From JAVBNT01 sp031551355 (GTDB lineage Bacteria; Vulcanimicrobiota; CADAWZ01): a stretch of DNA of 42,126 bases. Below are positions 1 to 8,728 of this stretch, piece after piece. The stretch's first letter is position 1, and the number at the start of each line of letters is the position of its first letter. The notes below the pieces were generated by a model, which ran no database searches, had not been told where the DNA came from, and was given only the letters and a program-made list of their open reading frames with translations. The stretch is taken from assembly GCA_031551355.1 (NCBI GenBank), contig JAVBNT010000029.1:1-42126 (forward strand), read 5' to 3'. The translations under genes were made by a program, and so were the position numbers.

Positions 1-18
1 TGTGATAAACTTTTATTC

Positions 19-81
19 ATAATCTTACCTCTCTTACTTAATTTGGCTTGAACATCCAAATTATAGCGGAGGTAAGATTAT
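19..81. repeat. Nested inverted repeat
   Basis: Two stems are nested. The outer one is a perfect 13-bp inverted repeat (19-31 with 69-81). The inner one is a perfect 8-bp repeat (39-46 with 56-63). The element could form a two-step hairpin in RNA or a cruciform in DNA. No uridine tract follows on either strand, so a simple intrinsic terminator is unlikely. It lies at the window edge and may belong to a gene or mobile-element end outside the window. Confidence 0.55.
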
Positions 82-509
82 TTGTATATGTGTATAACCA
101 AGATTCCCACACCCGCATAGCGGGTGGACCACGTTTCAGTCACTAGGCTCCTTCAACAGGCTAAAGCCGGGCTGGCATCCTAACGGATGATTTTTATCAT
201 AATTTATGCCGCAGCTAAGCCGCAGCAGCATTTGGGCGTTCGGCTTCCTCGCTTCGGACATGCATTTTGATGGAATCAGATCAGAATTTGCTAAGTTAAG
301 GTGGCCAAATCCTCCCGCGAAAGGCAAGAAAACAAGCAAACCAAACCAATTTATCACAATGACCATATCAAATTTTTACTAATAAGAACAAACATCATTT
401 CTTATATAAGAAACGCTTCTTTATCCTGTAAATATTGTATATCACAATCTATATTCAAACATCACGGCAAGCCGCGGCAGCAGCAGAATATCCGTGAGCG
501 CGATGAACG
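82..509. other. Intergenic stretch, no convincing gene
   Basis: No open frame here has a ribosome binding site, a recognisable domain or a convincing codon pattern. A perfect 7-bp hairpin with a 3-base loop lies at 110-126. The stretch is moderately rich in short palindromes and could be decayed mobile-element DNA beyond the 3' end of the defence operon. Confidence 0.5.
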
Positions 510-740
510 GTGACAAATCTTATCCATGTGTATGTAACCTGCGCCTCGGGCGCACAGCAGACACCGAAAGGCGGCTTAAAGGACGGGGCTCAACGCGCTC
601 TATCCTTTGGGTCCGAGGCTGTTACCTCGGCAAGCAAACGGCGGCGGGTATATACCGCCGCCTTGCTTGCCCATAAGGAATGTGAACGTGTGGAAGAATT
701 AGGTAATGCCGCAGTTGCCCATGGTTATTTCGTTATATAA
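510..740 (+). CDS. Possible small hypothetical gene or gene remnant
   Basis: This is a 76-codon open frame with a GTG start. Its codon pattern looks more gene-like than the surrounding DNA, but it has no clear Shine-Dalgarno sequence and I recognise no domain. It is rich in Ala, Gly and basic residues. Its last ~40 bases overlap the 3' end of vsr on the other strand. The frame also contains strong hairpins (540-554, 613-630, 630-670), so the region may be a structured RNA or a decayed mobile-element gene rather than a protein gene. Confidence 0.3.
   Translation: MTNLIHVYVTCASGAQQTPKGGLKDGAQRALSFGSEAVTSASKRRRVYTAALLAHKECERVEELGNAAVAHGYFVI
630..670. repeat. Strong bulged hairpin
   Basis: Arms of about 16 bases pair as two 8-bp helices separated by a 2-base bulge, with a short AT-rich loop. 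A second perfect 6-bp hairpin (613-630) abuts it, and a 6-bp hairpin with a TCG loop lies at 540-554. No T-run follows on the plus strand. It lies just beyond the 3' end of vsr, so it could stabilise or end the defence-operon transcript. Confidence 0.45.
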
Positions 741-1133
741 GCGTTTTAGTGTCTCATCTCGAATAGCCTTTTTGAGTTCGCACTCCCATAAAATGATTAC
801 GCGCCATCCGTACAATTCGAGAGAGGTGATATGCTCAGAATCGCGATGCTTATTACGCTCAAGTTTCGGTATCCAATAGTCCTGATTGGATTTTGGTTGC
901 ACAAAGTCTGGGCAATTTTTGTGACTGTGCCAAAAGCATCCGTGGATAAAAACGACTGTCTTGTATTTCGGAAGAACAATATCAGGCTTACCGGGCAACC
1001 TCTTATCATTCTTTCGATATCGCAGTCCTTTAGCAAATAAAAACTTTTGAGTGATTTCTTCGGGTTTGGTATTCTTACTGCGAATCCGAGACATATTGAA
1101 ACTTCGCGCTTCAGGAGAATGGCTATCAGGCAT
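699..1133 (-). CDS. vsr: Very short patch repair endonuclease (Vsr)
   Basis: Vsr nicks DNA 5' of the T in T:G mismatches that arise when 5-methylcytosine deaminates, so it protects sites methylated by a C5 methyltransferase. The 144-residue length is normal. The N-terminus has the family pattern (SFNMSRIRSKNTKPE). The catalytic Asp lies in GKPDIV (D51), and the FIHGCFWH segment with C66, H69/H71, C74 and C118 matches the structural zinc site. The start has a GAGGGG ribosome site and lies 25 bases after the methyltransferase stop. It is the last gene of the operon. The final few residues look atypical and run into the convergent open frame, which may mark a sequence junction. Confidence 0.93.
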   Translation of the reverse strand: MPDSHSPEARSFNMSRIRSKNTKPEEITQKFLFAKGLRYRKNDKRLPGKPDIVLPKYKTVVFIHGCFWHSHKNCPDFVQPKSNQDYWIPKLERNKHRDSEHITSLELYGWRVIILWECELKKAIRDETLKRLYNEITMGNCGIT

Positions 1134-1158
1134 AGAATCCCCTCGTCATCACCGTTTA

Positions 1159-2943
1159 TTATGTCTTTGCAAGTGCATAGCTGGTATTTTGATAGTTGCC
1201 GATCTTGTTGATAATACCGTCATATACCATTTCATACAATATGCTTCGCGCATGAATACAATCAATCCCAAATGCAACAGCAAAATCATTAGTTTTTGCA
1301 GTGCCGTGTTGTTCAAGATAATAAATAACTGCTTTCCTGCAATCCAGATATTCACATAAGTGGTTTGCTATTGACTGAGCCAGCAAGGGCGGCACAGCGT
1401 TTCCAACTTGCTGATACTGCGCATCTTTTGTGCCAAAGAGGACAAAGCTATCGGGAAATGTCTGTAAGCGCGCAGCTTCGCGAATGCTGAGAGCACGATT
1501 TAATACAGGGTGTATCCACATCGACTTGCGAACATTTACTACAGTTCCAGATGGCTCATCATACTTTAGACGCAGATAGATGGTATTCTGCGTTCGAGTA
1601 GGGTCAGAATAATTCGTTTTGAGCTTGGCATCAAGGCTATGAAAATTATCCCCCTGTTGGATAGCAACGAACCGTTTGAGGGCATCGGGAGTCGTTTCGG
1701 TCGCAACATGGTTATAGAGAATATTTGAATCCCTAAGCAGTCGGCCAAGCCCACTAATTTCTACAGAACAAGCTGGCAGTGCAACTCCGTTTTCACCCTC
1801 CGTTGCATCCGTTTTTATGCTAACATCTTCGATATCTCTGATAGCATCAAATACGGTTCGATAGCCATTCTCGTCGAAATCACCTTCAGGCAAGCGAATA
1901 CTCTGTGAAATGGTTTTCTTCACTCCCATTACTACAAATCGCATACGCTTTTGCGGAACTCCAAAATCAGCAGCAGATATAATGCCTTTAGTGAGGCTGT
2001 AACCACTGCTGCTTGAACCAAGGATAGATTCAATGTAATCGATAACGGCCATTGAGTCTACTTTTGCAACAAGACCGTGCTCAACGGAGTATTCGGATAC
2101 TACAATATGATTATCCATAATCTCCTTTGCCTTGGAAAGCATCCTCTGCATCATTATTGTAGGCTCGATAGCCCTGCAAAGCATATCATCATCTATGCTT
2201 TGCTCATTGTAATAATCGAGAATGGCTTTTCCTGCAAGGTTTTCTTTGCTTGAGATATGGCTATCAGCAGATTGATTGGCCATAAGCCGTTTGGCAAGGC
2301 TAAGAAGTCTGTTTCTGTGTTTTAGCAAAGATTTTTCTAACTTTTCTGGATTCTTTCGGTATTTATAAACAACATTAAGCGCGAGGTAATCTTTCTCATT
2401 TTCCCATAAGTAGTATGCAATTTGATTTATGTCTGCTGCAATGTCAGCAACGCCGTCAAACATGTAATCTGCATCAAGCAAAGAGAGATTCGTTTTCTCT
2501 GTCTTTATTGAATATTTTTTTATGACTTCAGTGTCATTTATATCAACAAAAAACCTGTGAGTATTTGATTGGAGCATACTCACATTTTCCATAACAAAAG
2601 CCATTGGGTTCAGATGTAAAACTGTCTGAACATATTTTTTTACAAGCGAATTATTTTGGCTGACAGCATGATTTTTCTGGCGATTCGCATTTGAAAATCC
2701 TTGGCATGGGGGACCGCCGATAACCACATCAACCCTTCCAAGGTCTGCCGTCATAGCTTCTGCAACATCACCAAAGACAGCGGTATTCGGATGATTGTGC
2801 CTATATGTCATTTGCGCATGAGGATTGTTTTCAAAAGCGGCAGCAATTTCAAAACGTCCGGTTTGAAGGAAGCCGCAACTAAGCCCCCCAGCCCCAGCGA
2901 ACAAATCTACTACACGATATTTTTTTCTGTTCACTGACATCAT
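1159..2943 (-). CDS. DNA (cytosine-5-)-methyltransferase with C-terminal extension
   Basis: This enzyme transfers a methyl group from SAM to carbon 5 of cytosine and is probably the modification arm of the operon. Motif I (DLFAGAGG, residues 13-20), motif IV (PPCQGFS, catalytic C80), motif VI (FVMENV, 116-121), a motif VIII-like stretch (FGVPQKRMRFVV) and the late QVGNAVPP motif are all present. At 594 residues it is longer than typical enzymes. A helical insertion of about 170 residues separates motifs VI and VIII. A C-terminal block of about 65 residues after the MTase fold looks like a winged helix. The ATG overlaps the AIPR stop by four bases and has an AGGAAGGA site, which implies translational coupling. 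Target specificity cannot be read from the sequence. Confidence 0.93.
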   Translation of the reverse strand: MMSVNRKKYRVVDLFAGAGGLSCGFLQTGRFEIAAAFENNPHAQMTYRHNHPNTAVFGDVAEAMTADLGRVDVVIGGPPCQGFSNANRQKNHAVSQNNSLVKKYVQTVLHLNPMAFVMENVSMLQSNTHRFFVDINDTEVIKKYSIKTEKTNLSLLDADYMFDGVADIAADINQIAYYLWENEKDYLALNVVYKYRKNPEKLEKSLLKHRNRLLSLAKRLMANQSADSHISSKENLAGKAILDYYNEQSIDDDMLCRAIEPTIMMQRMLSKAKEIMDNHIVVSEYSVEHGLVAKVDSMAVIDYIESILGSSSSGYSLTKGIISAADFGVPQKRMRFVVMGVKKTISQSIRLPEGDFDENGYRTVFDAIRDIEDVSIKTDATEGENGVALPACSVEISGLGRLLRDSNILYNHVATETTPDALKRFVAIQQGDNFHSLDAKLKTNYSDPTRTQNTIYLRLKYDEPSGTVVNVRKSMWIHPVLNRALSIREAARLQTFPDSFVLFGTKDAQYQQVGNAVPPLLAQSIANHLCEYLDCRKAVIYYLEQHGTAKTNDFAVAFGIDCIHARSILYEMVYDGIINKIGNYQNTSYALAKT

Positions 2944-5024
2944 AGCTTAAATCCTTCCTCGTATAATCTATCTAATACCGCAACCAGCTTTTTACACTGT
3001 GCTGGTGTGGGCATTTTTGCTGGTATTTGTGCTGCGATTCGCAACGCAGTCGTCTCATCAGGATTAACCAGCCGCTTTGTAGTTGCGAAAGACAATGCGT
3101 TACTCCATTGTCCAGGGTCAATTTGTATTATCTTGGTCATTACCTCCACATCGGTAACAATTCTTTGGTCTTTCTTGGATTCACGGGCGGCAATTTTCAT
3201 TTCCTCTTTCCCGATAAGGCAGATTTCGATGTCAAGAGGAAAGTTGTATGTAATGCCTTTAACGCTTTCCCAGCAACCTTCTCGTTTACACCACTGCGTT
3301 ACGTTCTCCACAGCCCGATTTGCGTCAGTCAACTTTTCGTATACAAGTTCTGACAATTCAATCAGCACCAATTTGATAGGTTCAGGAACAGCTTGGCGAG
3401 ACCAAATTCCCATCAAGTCTAAGTCTTTACCTGAAAACTCCTTCTTTATCAGTTTATGCAAAAGCGCGATAGTATAGGTGACAATATTCGCCCGGTAACC
3501 CTGCTGATACCACGGTTGTGCTGGAATCATTGACTCTGTATATCTGAAAAGAATGCACAGAGCAACAGTCTCTTGATAATACTTGTCCCCAAAAAGCAGT
3601 CCATCATCTGATTCGTTCCATTCGTCGCTGATTTTTTGTGCAAACTCAGTGAAGTTGGTCTGCGCACCCTTGCTAACGATATGAGGCAGGCCGCTCCAAG
3701 TATTCCGCACTTTGGCAAGGTCGGTTTTAGTAATCAACTGGCTTTTTGGGTGCTGAAGCAAAAATTTCTTCTTTTGTGCAGTGGTCAAGCGCATTTGGCT
3801 TTGCAGATACTGTCCTCTTGCTCGTTCATAAAACCAAATAGTATCATATTGAGAACCGCCAACTGCTTTGGCGTAGAGCCGTTTTGAACAATTCTCCATA
3901 CGCACATGAAAGGGATGCGTTGAAAAAAAGTCTGCATCGCTAACCTTGTTTTGACTATTTGAAGAACGTGAAATATCTTGCACGAGCCCTGTTGCTTCTT
4001 CCTCGCGGGTTTGCTCAATCACGGTCAACTTCATTTGCACGTATATTTTTGTCAGGTCTGCTCTGTCTTTGAATCGAGCGGATGACAGCGATGCGGTTGT
4101 TTGACCTCCATTGATGATTTGAAAATCCTTTACCGAAACAATAAATTTTCCTCGCGGAGTCGAGATCGTCTGTATATTCATCGCTGTTGCCGAGATTCCA
4201 TTATTATACGCAAAGAACCTTTCTGGTTTTTGCATAATGGTGGTTCTGATTTTTTTGTTTACTGCGACTTTTGTAGAAAGAAACGAACGGACATTGCCCT
4301 CCAGCAGAGAACTCCCATATTTATCGTAAATATCAGCAAGAAGGACACCGGGAATAATACAAAGATAACTCTTAAAATCCTCTGTAGTTGTTCCGCTTGC
4401 CTCCATACATGGAATGCCCTGTTTTGAAAGTTCTTTGAAATCTATTTCAATGATTTGCCTTCCTGCATCTGAACCGCAAACCCTGAAAAGTCGTTCTATA
4501 TCCCATATTTGGCACTCAGACGGAATCCCGTCAATATCATTTGTGTCAAGAGCAGATATTCGTGCACTAACGTTTGCCGTTGTAAATATCAACAACTGAT
4601 ATTTTCGTATTTCCTTACGTTTTTCACGAAGGAGGTCTATTAAGTCAGAGCATGACCGACTCATTTCGACCTCACGATGCAAAGGCGTATTATGCGCATC
4701 GTCAACGAAATAGACAAGCCTATCTTGCAACTGTTTAGCTTGTGTCAACCCAAGGACACGTTCATCGTCGAATCCTTCGTAGTCAGCAATAATAAGGCTC
4801 ATTGTCTTATCAAACTCATCGTAGGCATATCCGTCAATACGAAGTCTGCGATTGCGTTTTCCTGTCCCTTCAAAATAAGATGCCGTGAAATCCATCAGGT
4901 ACTCAGCTTCTTGCAAATAGCGGGCAAATTCAGCAGCAAAAGACGCACACGAACCCTCGCCAGTAGCGGCAGCATCGGCTTTAATATCTTCAAGAAAATC
5001 TTTTCTGAATTCGAGTGTGTCCAT
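2940..5024 (-). CDS. AIPR-family protein (abortive infection phage resistance)
   Basis: This 694-residue protein matches the AIPR family, named for a phage abortive-infection gene and common in restriction-modification neighbourhoods. Family signatures are LLEGNVRSFLS (240-250), RFFAYNNGISAT (269-280) and FQIINGGQTTASL (301-313). The N-terminal ~190 residues, with an IDGYAYDEFDKT segment near 63, may be a degenerate nuclease-like domain, but that is inference. The biochemical activity of the family is not established to my knowledge. The gene lies three bases after the DUF4420 stop, with AAGGATAAATT before its ATG, and overlaps the methyltransferase start by four bases. It should be co-translated with both as part of the defence operon. 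Confidence 0.88.
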   Translation of the reverse strand: MDTLEFRKDFLEDIKADAAATGEGSCASFAAEFARYLQEAEYLMDFTASYFEGTGKRNRRLRIDGYAYDEFDKTMSLIIADYEGFDDERVLGLTQAKQLQDRLVYFVDDAHNTPLHREVEMSRSCSDLIDLLREKRKEIRKYQLLIFTTANVSARISALDTNDIDGIPSECQIWDIERLFRVCGSDAGRQIIEIDFKELSKQGIPCMEASGTTTEDFKSYLCIIPGVLLADIYDKYGSSLLEGNVRSFLSTKVAVNKKIRTTIMQKPERFFAYNNGISATAMNIQTISTPRGKFIVSVKDFQIINGGQTTASLSSARFKDRADLTKIYVQMKLTVIEQTREEEATGLVQDISRSSNSQNKVSDADFFSTHPFHVRMENCSKRLYAKAVGGSQYDTIWFYERARGQYLQSQMRLTTAQKKKFLLQHPKSQLITKTDLAKVRNTWSGLPHIVSKGAQTNFTEFAQKISDEWNESDDGLLFGDKYYQETVALCILFRYTESMIPAQPWYQQGYRANIVTYTIALLHKLIKKEFSGKDLDLMGIWSRQAVPEPIKLVLIELSELVYEKLTDANRAVENVTQWCKREGCWESVKGITYNFPLDIEICLIGKEEMKIAARESKKDQRIVTDVEVMTKIIQIDPGQWSNALSFATTKRLVNPDETTALRIAAQIPAKMPTPAQCKKLVAVLDRLYEEGFKL

Positions 5025-5027
5025 AAT

Positions 5028-5966
5028 TTATCCTTTCAGCCAGCTTTCAAGGGAAGGCAAACTTAATTCATAATGCGCCGCTGTAATCTGCGAAGGTGTT
5101 GTTTGCACGGTGAGTTTTGGAAAAGTATTATCAACGCGATAATTCTGTGTGCCAGAGTGGTAATACTTCTGCTCTGCATACTCCTGTAAATCTATATAGC
5201 CGTAGGATGTTAGCTTAATTTGAAATAAATCCAACGCTGCTTCCTCGGTTGACAGCTTTGATTTGAGCCTATGAACAACATCATTTAGCGATACTGCTCC
5301 AGATTTATCTGGGGATGTTTTATCAACTCTCATAACGACCAATTCTCCATCTTCAACGCAGTCAAGCTGCTGGAGTGAGGATATTGATACGCTTGTGGCC
5401 GAGGTAACAACGCTCTTGATTTCAAACCAGCATTCTGGATATACAAAGTCTTGGTCAGCACTGTCCGCACCAGCCCAGCCTTGAACAGCAAAATGATAGG
5501 ACTGCATTTTATCAAGCTGTTTCTCCAGAAAGAACAATTCCCCCAATAGACCTTTTCGTTTTGATTCGTCCATAAGACCGCTCTTCTGAGATTCTAAAAG
5601 TTTGCTCCATTGTTTATAGCGGCTTATGACGAGTTTTAGTGCGTCCTTTTCGTTGCCTGCGGGACGAGAATACTCAATCATATCACAGCAGAAAATGGCA
5701 AACACACCCTGCTGCTCATTTCGCAATAGCTCGAAGGTCAGTGACCAGCGGTTATCCTCCCGCCTGCGGCGAACAACTGACATTGATTTTGATGACTCTA
5801 TCGTTCCAATCTCAGCGCCAGAAACAAGCAGAAGCGTTTTTTGGCTGATAGATTGATAGCCGATATGCCATTCCAAAGGATGTTCCGTGTCAATCTGCAA
5901 AAAACCGCCGTCTTTAAACTTGATGCTATCCCACTGGGAGTGAAGTATTTCTGGCGTTATTCTCAT
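5028..5966 (-). CDS. DUF4420 / PD-(D/E)XK motif protein, putative restriction nuclease
   Basis: This 312-residue protein is of the PD-(D/E)XK motif family (DUF4420), usually found in restriction-like operons. A GELFFLE segment (E143), an Asp in QDF (D173) and FEIK (E182, K184) line up as the expected metal-binding nuclease site. The N-terminal ~130 residues are a beta-rich domain of unknown role. The ATG overlaps the Z1 gene stop by four bases (ATGA). It is the best candidate for the DNA-cutting subunit of the system, with the Z1 and GHKL ATPases supplying energy or gating. This role is inferred from fold and neighbours. Confidence 0.85.
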   Translation of the reverse strand: MRITPEILHSQWDSIKFKDGGFLQIDTEHPLEWHIGYQSISQKTLLLVSGAEIGTIESSKSMSVVRRRREDNRWSLTFELLRNEQQGVFAIFCCDMIEYSRPAGNEKDALKLVISRYKQWSKLLESQKSGLMDESKRKGLLGELFFLEKQLDKMQSYHFAVQGWAGADSADQDFVYPECWFEIKSVVTSATSVSISSLQQLDCVEDGELVVMRVDKTSPDKSGAVSLNDVVHRLKSKLSTEEAALDLFQIKLTSYGYIDLQEYAEQKYYHSGTQNYRVDNTFPKLTVQTTPSQITAAHYELSLPSLESWLKG

Positions 5967-8728
5967 TCGTCCTCGCCCTCCATGGGATCAATATAATTTC
6001 GCAACTCGACCATATTCACCATGTAATAGGCGATTCTCTCTTCTCCATTGGCTGGGATGCCTATACCAAGAGCAAACAAATAATCTGGAACAGTACAACC
6101 GGCATCAATCTGTGTCCTAAGATTCCCTCTTGTATCTTTCTGAGTTCGATCTACATAAATAACATGAAGCATAAGGATGGGGTTTCTGCTTATATTCAGA
6201 TAAGCACTATCAGGAACATTGTGCTTTTGGCTTTCCTGTCTAAACTTTTCCTCTGCTTCTCGAAGCTGGTCTTCAGTCAGTCCAGTGCGAGAAACCCCGC
6301 CAGCACCAACTCTGACTTTTGTTCCGCTTATACTAATCTGGTCTTTCGTAACTTTAACAATTCTGCTTTGCGCTCCTATATCAAGAGTATCGATGCCGTA
6401 TTCCAACTGAACGACCTTTTCGCTGTCTACTGTTATTATAGCTACATCCCAATCAGAGATGCCATTAGCGCCTTTTATAAAATCTGCAAGCGCCGTGCCT
6501 TGGAACGACATATGCCACGGATGCGTCCTGAAATCACGGATTATCTGTTCAATTTCGTCCTTAGGTACACATTCCCACAGATATTGTGTGCCACCTCTCT
6601 GTGTTCGTTTGCCGATTTCCGGAAGCCGTTTTACAAAGTCCCTGAACACATCTTCGTTTTGCTGAAGCGAGACAACGTCAGCTCTCAATCTGGGGGTTTC
6701 CAGAAGCCGTCCAGAGACAGTGATCGGTCGCCTGACCGCAGCAGCAGCCCGCATCTTATTTCTTGCTGTGACTATAAGGGAAGCCGGGTCTTGACGTACT
6801 TTTAATCCGAATTCCATCGGAGTCTGGTCTGCATCGCACATCCTTGATATTTCATTTTTCAGTTCTTCGGCGGCTACAGTTATATAGCCATACCAGTCAA
6901 TGGCCTCGACACTAATCCATATTTTAAACACGTCCTCATATCCTGGTCTATAACCAAACCATCGACCCATCTGTAATAGAGTGTCATACATCAATGATCT
7001 GCGATAAAAATAGCTAACACATAATCCCTCTAAAGTCAACCCTCTTGAAAGGCTATTTCCGCCGACGGCAATTACCCTTAGTCCATTTTCCTTGTTTTTG
7101 TAGTAGTCCAAGCCTGCCGCGCTATTGTTTTGGTTTACGGTGCGCACAACGATTGGCGCAACGGCATTAAATAGGCGATCTGATAAAAATGTGTGCCATT
7201 GCACTGAAGGTTCATCTGGGATTGTTTTTTCAGAAAAACCATGCTTCGCCCAAACAGCCTTAAGATATCCGATGTTTGGAATTCCATCGCTTTCTTTTTC
7301 AGCAAGCCGAGAATAGTTTTGCAAGTCCGAACGTATTTCCTCTATCCACTTATGCACCAATGCGCTTACTTGGTTTTGTACGTTGGTAAATCGGCTGACA
7401 TGAATCATCATAGAGCGGTGTTCTTTTACGTCTCCACGAATGTCACGAACAGCATTGGCCAGCAGAAAATATGCTATAGCCTCCTTCATGCTTGATGGCA
7501 ACTCATCGACAACAAGCTCTTTACGGTGGTTAAAGGGAAAGAACATGTCCAATTCTTGCGGATAGAGCGGCTCAAGCACTTCGATAAACTTTGGTGTTTC
7601 TCCAAAGATACTTTCTGCGCCGATATAGTTTGTGGGCGGTGCAAGAGAATATATGAAATCACGAGGAAAAAGATCGTCGTCCCGCATTTCATCCGTTGTT
7701 TCCGGGTTTATAAAAATATTCGCATAAGGTGTAGCTGTTATTCCGAGATATGAAGCTTGGCGGAACAGCTTTAACAGTCTGCGGATGGCATCGTTAATTG
7801 CGGTTGGGTCTTCATCCTCTTTCTTAGTATTGACAGAGGCATTATCTGCTTCATCGTCAATCAGCAGCAACGGGAGATTTATAGCACCCCTGGCATCACT
7901 ATTATTGCTTTTCAACCACTTAATCAAGTTGTTGAGAATACTCTTGTTTTTCTTGACCACAAAAAGCACAGTCGAATTTTCATTAAGGCTGTGAAGCGAC
8001 AAATTAAGCGCCCGCAAGATATTCTTATCAAAATCCTTTAATACCGATGTGAAAGTCTCGATTCGTTTGCCCTGTCCATATTTACCAACTCCGACAGGCA
8101 CATTCTCTATATCTGCTTTGGGGCCAAGAAGATACTGGCTCATTCTTCCTGAAAACTCGGCATCCAGCCGCTCTTGTGTCTGCTGGCGCAGGTTCTCCAT
8201 CATCCCAGCAAGGATGATAATGACACGATATCCGGTGTCAGCCGCTTTATTGCATATGGCAGTATAATTGGCAGTTTTACCCGATTGAACATCACCCAAA
8301 ACAAGACCGCGCCGCTGGAAAGGTTCATCACTTTTAGGGTCACCAAGATAGTCAACAATCTCATCCGAAACAAGCCCCAGATTACCCGTCACGCGAGGAT
8401 TCCAATGCTTTACTTCTTCAAGGTACTTCTTGTACCTGTTCCAGAAGAAGAAATCAAGCGATGCACGGCGAGTTGAGAGCCAAGGCAGGTGCTGCCGCTT
8501 GTCCTTTATCAAAACACCCAAGTCCATCTGAACAACAATATTGGCTTTTAGCTTGCGCTTAATTTCTGCAAATTCTTCGTCACTCACCTTATATAAAGCC
8601 GCCAATGCCTGCCGAAGCGCAGATACTTCAGCATCGAATTCAGCTTCCGTTGGCGGGATGTCTGGGTATTTTGTATTGATACTGGTGGAAATCATACCCT
8701 CCAGCATTTCTGGATTAGTGCCTGCCAT
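5963..8728 (-). CDS. Z1-domain helicase-like ATPase
   Basis: This is a large ATPase of the Z1 family, which accompanies restriction-like systems. I chose the ATG at 8728 because a perfect AGGAGG lies eight bases upstream. A longer frame starts at 8779 but would overlap the ATPase gene by 65 bases. From this start (921 residues) it shows Walker A GDVQSGKT (145-152), a DEAD-like Walker B LLIDDEAD (about 288-295), ITATPYAN (about 330-337) and a late QMGRWFGYRPGY arginine-finger motif (about 586-597), a superfamily 2 helicase layout. The Z1 signature lies between the two ATPase lobes. It probably moves along or remodels DNA for the DUF4420 nuclease. It overlaps the upstream gene by 14 bases. Confidence 0.9.
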   Translation of the reverse strand: MAGTNPEMLEGMISTSINTKYPDIPPTEAEFDAEVSALRQALAALYKVSDEEFAEIKRKLKANIVVQMDLGVLIKDKRQHLPWLSTRRASLDFFFWNRYKKYLEEVKHWNPRVTGNLGLVSDEIVDYLGDPKSDEPFQRRGLVLGDVQSGKTANYTAICNKAADTGYRVIIILAGMMENLRQQTQERLDAEFSGRMSQYLLGPKADIENVPVGVGKYGQGKRIETFTSVLKDFDKNILRALNLSLHSLNENSTVLFVVKKNKSILNNLIKWLKSNNSDARGAINLPLLLIDDEADNASVNTKKEDEDPTAINDAIRRLLKLFRQASYLGITATPYANIFINPETTDEMRDDDLFPRDFIYSLAPPTNYIGAESIFGETPKFIEVLEPLYPQELDMFFPFNHRKELVVDELPSSMKEAIAYFLLANAVRDIRGDVKEHRSMMIHVSRFTNVQNQVSALVHKWIEEIRSDLQNYSRLAEKESDGIPNIGYLKAVWAKHGFSEKTIPDEPSVQWHTFLSDRLFNAVAPIVVRTVNQNNSAAGLDYYKNKENGLRVIAVGGNSLSRGLTLEGLCVSYFYRRSLMYDTLLQMGRWFGYRPGYEDVFKIWISVEAIDWYGYITVAAEELKNEISRMCDADQTPMEFGLKVRQDPASLIVTARNKMRAAAAVRRPITVSGRLLETPRLRADVVSLQQNEDVFRDFVKRLPEIGKRTQRGGTQYLWECVPKDEIEQIIRDFRTHPWHMSFQGTALADFIKGANGISDWDVAIITVDSEKVVQLEYGIDTLDIGAQSRIVKVTKDQISISGTKVRVGAGGVSRTGLTEDQLREAEEKFRQESQKHNVPDSAYLNISRNPILMLHVIYVDRTQKDTRGNLRTQIDAGCTVPDYLFALGIGIPANGEERIAYYMVNMVELRNYIDPMEGEDE

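Noticed and set aside
136..366. Minus-strand open frame of 76 codons
   Set aside because: No ribosome site, no recognisable domain, codon pattern unlike neighbours.
301..513. Plus-strand open frame of 70 codons
   Set aside because: GTG start without proper Shine-Dalgarno spacing, low complexity, no domain.
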